A stretch of 5,873 nucleotides of DNA. Origin: Eubacterium sp. Its GTDB lineage: Bacteria; Bacillota; Clostridia; Lachnospirales; Lachnospiraceae. A program made the translations under genes and the position numbers. This document shows, piece after piece, positions 1-4,960 of the stretch. How positions within the stretch are numbered: the first letter of the stretch is position 1; each line of letters opens with the position of its first letter. Under the pieces are notes generated by a model. That model searched no databases and was not told where the DNA came from. It was given only the letters and a program-made list of their open reading frames with translations. The DNA lies in assembly GCA_003520145.1 (NCBI GenBank), contig DOVJ01000204.1, positions 1 through 5,873 on the forward strand. The letters run 5' to 3'.

Positions 1-5
1 AAACT

Positions 6-49
6 CTCAGTAATGCGTGCTTGCACGTAATTACTGAGTGTTTATTTAT
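6..49 (+). terminator. Long hairpin, possible terminator of an upstream gene
   Basis: CTCAGTAAT (6-14) is the exact reverse complement of ATTACTGAG (30-38). Inside it, CGTGC (16-20) pairs with GCACG (23-27), with only a G.T pair and one bulged A between the two helices. This gives a stem of about 14 pairs with a very tight loop. The downstream TGTTTATTT is T-rich but not a clean T-run, so a terminator for a gene lying left of the window is plausible but not certain. It could also be the outer part of the repeat-like structured region that follows. Confidence 0.4.
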
Positions 50-50
50 C

Positions 51-73
51 CGTGTAACTGCAAAGCAGTCACG
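51..73. other. Short bulged hairpin
   Basis: CGTG (51-54) pairs with CACG (70-73) and ACTGC (57-61) pairs with GCAGT (65-69). The loop is AAA and there is a two-base TA bulge on the left side. There is no T-tract after it, so it is not an intrinsic terminator. It lies directly next to the branched fold at 74-146 and may be part of the same structured RNA or palindromic repeat unit. Confidence 0.4.
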
Positions 74-146
74 CCCTACACACCGAGTGAGCACATTGTG
101 AAGCAATTGCTAAGCGCGAAGCGCGTGCTCACGAGGGGCTGTGGGG
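74..146. other. Branched three-way inverted-repeat structure (structured RNA or palindromic repeat)
   Basis: Four helices can be drawn without conflict. An outer helix joins 74-80 to 140-146 (six Watson-Crick pairs and one G.T). An inner helix joins GTGAGCAC (87-94) to GTGCTCAC (125-132), eight perfect pairs. Inside it sit two hairpins: ATTGT/GCAAT with a GAA loop (95-107) and GCGC/GCGC with a GAA loop (114-124), separated by TGCTAA. The inner helix, the two hairpins and the six-base linker account for every base from 87 to 132, which is unlikely by chance. I do not recognise it as a named riboswitch. It could be a leader RNA for ispE, an independent small RNA, or a mobile palindromic repeat. 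The strand of action is unknown because perfect helices fold on both strands. Confidence 0.42.
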
Positions 147-275
147 ATTGCAAGCAGTAATAATTATTTTTCTCAGCGGATGCGCCAGCCTGCAATAGTA
201 TCACGAAATCTTGCGAATCGTCCTCGGGATAGTTTTTTGACAGCCTTTTATATTGGCTAACAGCATAGCAATAAA
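147..275. other. Intergenic stretch with no gene seen
   Basis: There is no credible coding frame here. An AT-rich run TAATAATTATTTTT (158-171) follows the branched fold. ATTGCA (147-152) can pair with TGCAAT (191-196), and AGCC (242-245) with GGCT (255-258), both weak. A consensus -35-like TTGACA lies at 237-242, but no matching -10 box stands 16-18 bases after it, so I do not call a promoter. The operon promoter must nevertheless lie in or before this stretch. Confidence 0.4.
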
Positions 276-314
276 AAAATGGGGGTGCGAGACTTGAATT
301 TACCCCCTTTTGTT
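276..314. terminator. Bidirectional intrinsic-terminator-like hairpin in the ispE leader
   Basis: GGGGGT (281-286) pairs perfectly with ACCCCC (302-307) around a 15-base loop. An A-run (273-279) precedes the stem and TTTT-G-TT (308-314) follows it, so the shape is an intrinsic terminator on + and an even better one on - (ACCCCC then A and seven Ts). On the + strand it ends only about 5 bases before the Shine-Dalgarno of ispE (AGTGAGG, near 318-324), leaving no room for a promoter in between. Transcripts that express ispE must therefore pass through it. It may be an attenuator, or the leaky end of a preceding transcription unit. Confidence 0.55.
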
Positions 315-331
315 GTAAGTGAGGTAATGAT

Positions 332-1219
332 TTGGACAGCATCAGACTAAAAGCAAGAGGCAAGATCAACATAGGCCTGGATATACTAGGGAAAAGAGAA
401 GATGGTTATCATGAGATGGATATGATCATGCAGACTCTTTCGATATATGATGAGATACGTATGAAGAAGGATCATTCGGGAGAGATACATGTCACATCTG
501 AAGTTGATTTTCTCAATGAGAGCGAGGATAATCTCGCATACAAGGCTGCAAGGCTTTTCTATGAGACATGTGGTATAGAAGATAGAGGCGTAACCATAGG
601 TATCAGCAAGAACATCCCTATAAGTGCCGGTATGGCTGGCGGAAGCGCTGATGCGGCAACCGTCTTAGTTGGTATGAATAAGCTATATGAGACAAAGCTT
701 TCAGAGGATGAACTTAGGGCTATGGGCGTAAAGCTTGGTGCGGATGTTCCATATTGCATAGTCAGGGGAACTATGAGAGCTCAGGGTGTCGGAGAGATCT
801 TAACGCCGCTTGATGCATTTCCAGATTGTCAGGTGATCATAGCAAAGCCTGCGATAGCAGTCTCTACAGCAGAAGTATTCAAGAAGTATGACAGTTTAAG
901 CAAGATCGAAGGAAGGCCTGACATAGAAGGAATCATGGATGGCATCAGTCATGGAGATCTTTTTGAAATCGCAGAGCATATGGGCAATGTTCTTGAGAAG
1001 ATAACTATAGCTGATTATCCTGTTATAGATAAGATCAAAGCTATATGCAAAAGTGAAGGTGCTGTAAGGGCTATGATGACCGGCAGCGGACCGACTGTCT
1101 TTGCGCTTTTCAATAACGCAAGGAACGCAAGAAAGTGCTACAATGTCCTTAAGAATGAGGGTATTGCTAAGGATCTGTATCTTACTGATATATTCAATGT
1201 ACACGGGAGAAGATATTGA
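332..1219 (+). CDS. ispE: 4-diphosphocytidyl-2-C-methyl-D-erythritol kinase (IspE)
   Basis: IspE is a cytoplasmic GHMP-family kinase that phosphorylates the 2-hydroxyl of CDP-methylerythritol with ATP, the fourth step of the MEP (non-mevalonate) isoprenoid pathway. The 295-residue product has the usual family length. Visible hallmarks are the N-terminal KARGKINIGLDI with the expected catalytic Lys11, the GYHEMDMIMQTL segment, the glycine-rich ATP loop around residues 96-108 (PISAGMAGGSADA), GADVPY with catalytic-type Asp138, and the C-terminal MTGSGPTVFALF (249-260). The start is TTG at 332: an ATG four bases upstream is in another frame and soon hits a stop, while GTGAGG (319-324) is well spaced from the TTG. 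It is the first gene of a tight operon, and its TGA overlaps the next ATG by one base. A TTG start behind a terminator-like hairpin suggests modest or controlled expression. Identification is firm. Confidence 0.97.
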   Translation: MDSIRLKARGKINIGLDILGKREDGYHEMDMIMQTLSIYDEIRMKKDHSGEIHVTSEVDFLNESEDNLAYKAARLFYETCGIEDRGVTIGISKNIPISAGMAGGSADAATVLVGMNKLYETKLSEDELRAMGVKLGADVPYCIVRGTMRAQGVGEILTPLDAFPDCQVIIAKPAIAVSTAEVFKKYDSLSKIEGRPDIEGIMDGISHGDLFEIAEHMGNVLEKITIADYPVIDKIKAICKSEGAVRAMMTGSGPTVFALFNNARNARKCYNVLKNEGIAKDLYLTDIFNVHGRRY

Positions 1220-1896
1220 TGAATAAAGATTATGATATAACTTTGGAGAGTGATAATTTTTCGCCGCTTAGAGATCTGGTTTTCAAGTCTTTGAGAAAGG
1301 CGATCATACAGGGGAAGCTTGAGCCGGGCAGGCGTCTCATGGAGAATACGGTGGCCAAGAAGCTTGGAGTTAGTCGTACTCCTGTAAGAGAAGCTATACG
1401 TATGCTTGAGCTTGAGGGTCTTGTGACTATGGAACCAAGATGTGGAGCCATGGTTTCTTCTATCACGAGAAAAGAGATGAAGGATGTACTTGAACTTCGC
1501 TGCAATCTGGATGCTTTTTCTGTAAAGCTTGCCATGGAGAGGATGAAGCCGGATTTCATAGCGAAGCTTAAGGATGCTAACAGAAAGCTTAGCAACGCTA
1601 TCACAACAGGGGATGTTGTTGCGATAGCTGATGCAGACGTTGCATTTCACGAGATCATATATGATGCTACTGAAAACAGCAGACTTGAGCAGACTCTCAA
1701 TGCACTCAACGAGCACACTTATAGGTACAGACTTGAGTATCTTAAGAACGATCAGAATCATCCGCTCATAGTATCTGAGCATGACCAGATCATAAGCCTC
1801 ATGTCAGCATCGAAGGTTCGTGAGGCTCAGGATGCTATGATCAAGCATATTCAGAATCAGGAGATATATATAGATGCCATCGCAAAGAAGGATTGA
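1219..1896 (+). CDS. GntR-family transcriptional regulator, FadR/FCD subfamily
   Basis: A cytoplasmic DNA-binding repressor or activator of 225 residues. Residues about 17-82 are the GntR winged helix (AIIQGKLEPGRRLMENTVAKKLGVSRTPVREAIRMLELEGLV, cited in part, with the typical SRTPVREA recognition helix). Residues about 88-215 are an all-helical FCD effector domain. It keeps the pattern known to bind a metal ion in this family: Asp140 and His144 (DVAFH), His188 (SEHDQI) and His210 (MIKHI). Such domains usually bind small organic acids, but the ligand here cannot be read. The start is ATG at 1219, overlapping the ispE stop as TGATG, with GGGAGA (1204-1209) as ribosome site; an in-frame TTG three bases earlier is less likely. 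It lies inside the ispE operon, so it may autoregulate it or act elsewhere. The family call is firm and the regulon is unknown. Confidence 0.93.
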   Translation: MNKDYDITLESDNFSPLRDLVFKSLRKAIIQGKLEPGRRLMENTVAKKLGVSRTPVREAIRMLELEGLVTMEPRCGAMVSSITRKEMKDVLELRCNLDAFSVKLAMERMKPDFIAKLKDANRKLSNAITTGDVVAIADADVAFHEIIYDATENSRLEQTLNALNEHTYRYRLEYLKNDQNHPLIVSEHDQIISLMSASKVREAQDAMIKHIQNQEIYIDAIAKKD

Positions 1897-2272
1897 TGCA
1901 ACTTACAAAGTATGCAGTGATATGGAGGAAGGCTCCTATAATATACGTCTTGAGTACTATGAGGATGTGTTTAACTTTTCTTATGTTGAAGAGGAAGGCG
2001 CAACCGTGGAGTATACATGGGCTGATGGTGTGCTGCGGGTCTTAAGGAAAAGTGACGAATTAAGCTGCTGCTTCATCTATGACCCTGAGGTCACAACACA
2101 TACTGATTATGAGACTGTATATGGGGTCATCCCGATGGATATAGATACCGAATCGCTTGCGGTCATAAGGCTTGACGGCAGGATAGTGATCAGACTTTCG
2201 TACAGAGCCATGCACGGTGGTGAAGTATTTGTCGAGAACAAACTGGAGGGCGAGATAATATGGAACGCATGA
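1874..2272 (+). CDS. DUF1934 / YwiB-like small beta-barrel protein
   Basis: A 132-residue acidic protein without signal peptide or membrane segment, so probably cytoplasmic. The second half follows the DUF1934 (YwiB-like, calycin-type beta-barrel) pattern as I know it: a strand ending in G-x-LRVLRK, then T-x-YETVYGVIPMDI with the conserved TxYG-like turn (residues 80-90), then DGRIVIRLSYRAMHGGEVFVENKL resembling the family's closing strands (cited in part). Function in the family is unknown. The start at 1874 overlaps the regulator's end by 23 nt and has a good ribosome site, CAGGAGA (1858-1864), 9 bases upstream; a later in-frame ATG at 1922 would give 116 residues but lacks a ribosome site. 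Its stop overlaps the next gene by 13 nt, suggesting translational coupling. It is somewhat shorter than typical members, so the family call is moderate. Confidence 0.66.
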   Translation: MPSQRRIDATYKVCSDMEEGSYNIRLEYYEDVFNFSYVEEEGATVEYTWADGVLRVLRKSDELSCCFIYDPEVTTHTDYETVYGVIPMDIDTESLAVIRLDGRIVIRLSYRAMHGGEVFVENKLEGEIIWNA

Positions 2273-3321
2273 AGAGAATACTGATATTATGCGTATTGGG
2301 AATTATGGTTTTGTCCCTTGGCGCGTGTGTTAAGGAAAATGTATCGAAAGAAGCCAAGAAGAACAGTAAAGAAACTACGACTAAAGCTGTGCAGACATCT
2401 ACGGATACCGCATCAACTACTAAGGCAGATAGTACTACGAAAGCTTCAGTTGAGAGCAGCACTGAGCCTAAGACTGAGGCGACTACAGAGCCTAGGACTG
2501 AAGCGCCTACTGAGCCTAGGACCGAAGCACCGACCAAGGAGCCTGATGTAGTTAAGTATCCTTATCTTATCAAAGTAAATCGTGCATGCAACTGTGTGAC
2601 AGTCTACAAGAAAGATAGTTCTGACGAATACACAAAGCCAGTCATAGCATTTACCTGTTCTGTTGGTGATTATGTGCCTTCGAATCCGAATTCGGAGCCG
2701 ACACCTCTCGGTGAATTCAGTATAAGCGACAAGTACGAGTGGGGACTTATGCTTGGCAACGTGTATGGTCGTTATGCGTGCAGGGTTGTGACTGACATAC
2801 TGTTCCACTCAGTGCCATACTACGGAAGGAACAAGGATACGCTTGAGACAGATCAGTATAACAAACTCGGCACAGATGCGTCTCTTGGCTGTATAAGACT
2901 TTGTGTGAGGGATTCTAAGTGGATATATGATAACTGTGCACCGGGAACAACCGTCATAATATATGATGATGCAAGTAATCCCGGACCTCTTGGAAAGCCG
3001 CTTACAATCAAGATTCCTGAAGACAGCCCATATGCTGGCTGGGATCCGACAGATGAGACACCAGAAAATCCTTGGAACAACTTTAGCGCGAAGATAGAAG
3101 GCGCAGAGGATAAGACTGTTGTGGCAGGTGTTGACAAGTCGGTCATCACAGAGGGCGTAAAAGCCTATGATAAGTGCGGTAATGACATAACAGAGCATAT
3201 GGAAGTAGTGGGGACGGTCAATCTAAATAAGGCCGGCACCTATACTGTTACATATAAGATTACAGACGGAGCTCACTCAAGTGACGAGAAGAGCGCTAAG
3301 ATAACAGTTACAAAGCAGTGA
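2260..3321 (+). CDS. L,D-transpeptidase (YkuD domain) lipoprotein with C-terminal Ig-like domain
   Basis: A predicted extracytoplasmic, membrane-anchored enzyme of 353 residues. Residues 1-22 are a lipoprotein signal peptide (Lys/Arg start, hydrophobic core, lipobox LGAC with Cys23 as lipidation site). Residues about 24-97 are a Lys/Thr/Glu/Pro linker, probably wall-spanning. Residues about 100-236 are a YkuD catalytic domain with His183 (LFHSVPYY) and Ser208-x-Gly-Cys211-Ile-Arg213 (SLGCIRL), Cys211 being the expected nucleophile. YkuD enzymes form 3-3 peptidoglycan cross-links or attach proteins to the wall. After a conserved-looking SPYAGWDPTDETP segment, residues about 278-353 form a DUF5011/bacterial Ig-like module (GTVNLNKAGTYTVTYKITD). 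GGAGGG (2245-2250) stands 9 bases before ATG 2260 and 18 before ATG 2269, so 2260 is preferred. Seven cysteines (110, 112, 133, 174, 211, 215, 226) lie in the catalytic domain, unusual for an exported protein. Enzyme class is firm; substrate is not known. Confidence 0.93.
   Translation: MERMKRILILCVLGIMVLSLGACVKENVSKEAKKNSKETTTKAVQTSTDTASTTKADSTTKASVESSTEPKTEATTEPRTEAPTEPRTEAPTKEPDVVKYPYLIKVNRACNCVTVYKKDSSDEYTKPVIAFTCSVGDYVPSNPNSEPTPLGEFSISDKYEWGLMLGNVYGRYACRVVTDILFHSVPYYGRNKDTLETDQYNKLGTDASLGCIRLCVRDSKWIYDNCAPGTTVIIYDDASNPGPLGKPLTIKIPEDSPYAGWDPTDETPENPWNNFSAKIEGAEDKTVVAGVDKSVITEGVKAYDKCGNDITEHMEVVGTVNLNKAGTYTVTYKITDGAHSSDEKSAKITVTKQ
2461..2532 (+). repeat. Three tandem 24-bp units encoding TEPxTEAx-type linker repeats
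   Basis: Three consecutive 24-base units begin at 2461, 2485 and 2509, each encoding an eight-residue unit of the form TEP(K/R)TEA(T/P), followed by a partial TKEP. The units differ at only a few bases, mostly third positions. They lie in the linker between the lipid anchor and the catalytic domain of the L,D-transpeptidase. Copy number is likely to vary between strains by slippage or recombination, which would change the reach of the enzyme from the membrane. Confidence 0.85.
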
Positions 3322-3331
3322 GGAAGCTACC

Positions 3332-4321
3332 ATGAAGATAAATATATATTATGGCGGGCGCGGAAGCGTCGGGGATCCAACACTATATGTACTTGAGAAG
3401 ATAGAGGCTGTATTTGGTGAGCTGAATGTATCATGTACGCGATACAACTTATCTGATTATAAGACTGGTATGTCTGCTCTTATGCCTAGCCTCAAAGAAG
3501 CTGACGCTGTTGTACTTGCTTCTACTCTGGAGTGGTTTGGATTAGGTGGTGCGATGTATGAATTCCTCGATTCCTGCTGGATGTATGCAGATAAGGAAAC
3601 AGTATCCAAGCTTTATATGATGCCTGTAGTTCTCTCTAAGACCTATGGCGAGCGAGAAGCTAAGGATGATCTTATAAGCGCATGGGGGTTGATCGGTGGC
3701 AAGAGTCTTGAAGGACTGTGCGCTTATGTAAGCGACAAGGAAAGCTTCGAGAACAACGCTGATTATCTGAAGGTGATCGAAACTGCCGCAGAGAATACAT
3801 ACAGATGTGTATCTAAGAACGCAGGGCTTCTCCCATCTTCTAACGACGTGATCCGTTCAAATGTCCTTAAGGATGCTATAGCTCTCACACCTAAGGAGGT
3901 AGAGCAGCTTTCTAAGTATGTAGCGAAAGAGGATTATGTGAAGACTCAGAAGAAGGATATCGCTGAGCTGTCAGGCATGTTCAAGGAACTTCTTATCGAA
4001 GAGGAGAACGGCTTTGATGCTTATTACACATCTCCTTTTGAGAAGCACTATATAGGACATATGGATGTTCTCTATAGCATCATGATAGCAGTAACAGATA
4101 AAAACAAAAACATCCTTCTTAGGATAGCAGGTGATAAGCTGACTGCTTCTGTAGAGGATGTTTCGAATACATATGATATCAATGTCAGCATGGATTCAGA
4201 TCTCTTTGCGGAGATAATCAATGGTCGCATGACATTCCAAAGAGCGTTCATGATGGGAAGTCTCCGATATAAGGGCGATTTTTCTACCATCAAGAAGCTG
4301 GACTCACTTTTCGACTTTTAG
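3332..4321 (+). CDS. FMN-reductase-like (flavodoxin-fold) protein fused to SCP2 sterol-binding-like domain
   Basis: A 329-residue cytoplasmic protein with no signal peptide. Residues 1 to about 155 look like a flavodoxin-fold / NADPH-dependent FMN reductase domain: a first strand MKINIYYGG leading into a Gly/Ser-rich phosphate-loop-like GRGSVGDPT (9-17), then DAVVLASTLEWFGLGGAM (58-75), matching the strand-and-turn that contacts the flavin ring, then a third strand YMMPVVLSKTYG (95-106). Residues about 165-225 are a charged helical linker. Residues about 236-329 resemble an SCP2 domain, a lipid-binding tunnel fold, best seen in the end INGRMTFQRAFMMGSLRYKG plus FSTIKKLDSLF. Such fusions are, to my memory, recurrent in Lachnospiraceae, but the reaction is not known. 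The start is ATG 3332 with GAGGAAG (3320-3326) upstream, 10 nt after the transpeptidase stop, so it is the last operon gene. No terminator hairpin follows it. Confidence 0.8.
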   Translation: MKINIYYGGRGSVGDPTLYVLEKIEAVFGELNVSCTRYNLSDYKTGMSALMPSLKEADAVVLASTLEWFGLGGAMYEFLDSCWMYADKETVSKLYMMPVVLSKTYGEREAKDDLISAWGLIGGKSLEGLCAYVSDKESFENNADYLKVIETAAENTYRCVSKNAGLLPSSNDVIRSNVLKDAIALTPKEVEQLSKYVAKEDYVKTQKKDIAELSGMFKELLIEEENGFDAYYTSPFEKHYIGHMDVLYSIMIAVTDKNKNILLRIAGDKLTASVEDVSNTYDINVSMDSDLFAEIINGRMTFQRAFMMGSLRYKGDFSTIKKLDSLFDF

Positions 4322-4341
4322 GAACTGTAAAAAACAATCTC

Positions 4342-4818
4342 TTAGTCTGATATGTGTGCTTCAAGAAGTGAGACATACTTCGAGAAGCCACCAGCATATA
4401 TGAGCTTTAACAGGGCATCTGTCTTCCTTAGGGAATCGCAGATGTCCGCTTTGCTTATAAGGCCATCCGAAAGTGCTGTCGCAAGTTCATCAAGATCCAC
4501 AACCTTAAATGTTTCGTCAGGATATATGATCACGTCAGTAAGAAGGTCTGTGAATATATATGTGTCTGTTGACTTATTATAATCAGTTTTGATGATGTCG
4601 CAATACCAGAATAAGAATTCTCCTTCAGGAGAATAGAACTTACTGACCTTAAAGCCGTGAGACAGGTCATAGAGAGAAAAGCCATGAGAGAGATCCTTCC
4701 TTGGCTTTAGTACCTTCCAACTGGTTATGATATATTCGTTGTCTATATAGTTGATAGTGTCGTCCTTAAGCTCGACGCACTCATCGGGGATTAGTCTTTT
4801 TCTAAGTAATCTTGGCAT
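4342..4818 (-). CDS. DUF402 domain protein
   Basis: A 158-residue cytoplasmic protein of the DUF402 family, a barrel-like fold whose characterised members (FomD, staphylococcal nucleoside tri/diphosphatase) hydrolyse nucleotide phosphates with metal ions. The family core is clear: KVSKFYSPEGEFLFWYCDI (57-75), then TDTYIFTDLLTDVIIYPDE (84-102) and VVDLDELATALSDGLIS (106-122), which supply the Tyr and Asp/Glu residues that bind metal and phosphate in relatives. Residues 42-59 contain two near copies of DLSHGF, nine residues apart. The start codon lies at 4818-4816 with GAAAGG (4834-4829) 10 bases upstream and a near-consensus promoter before it. It converges on the ispE operon and is divergent from the HTH gene. 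The substrate here is not known; the family call is firm. Confidence 0.86.
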   Translation of the reverse strand: MPRLLRKRLIPDECVELKDDTINYIDNEYIITSWKVLKPRKDLSHGFSLYDLSHGFKVSKFYSPEGEFLFWYCDIIKTDYNKSTDTYIFTDLLTDVIIYPDETFKVVDLDELATALSDGLISKADICDSLRKTDALLKLIYAGGFSKYVSLLEAHISD

Positions 4819-4845
4819 AGTTTCACAACCTTTCTATAGGTCAAG

Positions 4846-4874
4846 ATTATACCATAAGGTCTGGGAATTATCAA
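4846..4874 (-). promoter_or_regulatory. Sigma-A promoter of the DUF402 gene
   Basis: Read on the - strand, TTGATA (4874-4869) and a perfect TATAAT (4851-4846) are separated by exactly 17 bases. The predicted start of transcription is near 4839, giving a leader of about 20 nt that contains the GAAAGG ribosome site. Only one base of twelve departs from consensus, so this should be a strong promoter unless it is repressed through the overlapping palindrome at 4867-4884. Confidence 0.8.
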
Positions 4875-4884
4875 GAGGGATAAT
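4867..4884. promoter_or_regulatory. Candidate operator palindrome in the divergent spacer
   Basis: ATTATC-N6-GATAAT is a perfect 6-bp inverted repeat of 18 bp that covers the -35 box (4869-4874) of the DUF402 promoter. A protein dimer bound there would block that promoter, and it stands about 48 bp upstream of the -10 box of the HTH gene. The adjacent HTH-desulfoferrodoxin-like protein is the natural candidate binder. Short AT-rich palindromes do occur by chance, so this is a candidate only. Confidence 0.35.
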
Positions 4885-4931
4885 ACTTACAACTCTACTT
4901 TGGGTAGGTGGCGCGTCTCATCACTTCGCGA

Positions 4932-4937
4932 TATAAT
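4932..4937 (+). promoter_or_regulatory. -10 box of the HTH-SORL gene
   Basis: A perfect TATAAT lies 23 bases before the start codon. The hexamer 17 bases upstream (TGGCGC, 4909-4914) is a poor -35, and there is no TG extension of the -10. If used, transcription would begin near 4944, just ahead of the ribosome site GGAGGTGA (4946-4953), so the leader is very short. The weak -35 would fit a promoter that needs an activator. Confidence 0.45.
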
Positions 4938-4960
4938 CAGTATATGGAGGTGAAGAATAC

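Noticed and set aside
237..266. Promoter for the ispE operon at TTGACA (237-242)
   Set aside because: The -35 is perfect but the sequence 16-18 bases on (around 259-265, AACAGCA) is not a -10 box, and TATATT (249-254) is far too close.
76..372. Open frame of 98 codons on the - strand across the leader
   Set aside because: It runs through the inverted repeats and into ispE, has no family signature, and its composition looks like translated palindromic spacer. I treat it as non-coding.
1138..1782. Long open frame of 214 codons on the - strand
   Set aside because: It is antisense to ispE and the GntR gene, both of which have strong family matches, and its translation shows no recognisable motif.
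1896..2043. Alternative start ATG at 1896 after the GntR gene (TGATG overlap)
   Set aside because: This frame is different from the DUF1934-like frame, ends after 48 codons and encodes nothing recognisable; the 1874 start has a better ribosome site.
2190..2808. Open frames opposite and in the +2 frame over the Thr/Glu/Pro linker (2190-2537, 2318-2551, 2446-2808)
   Set aside because: They are repetitive shadows of the 24-bp repeat, with low-complexity Leu/Arg or Val/Ser translations.
4352..4582. Open frame of 76 codons on the + strand opposite the DUF402 gene
   Set aside because: Antisense to a clear family member, serine-rich translation, no ribosome site.
4751..4936. Open frame of 61 codons spanning the divergent spacer on the + strand
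   Set aside because: It overlaps the start of DUF402 and both promoters, and has no homology signature.
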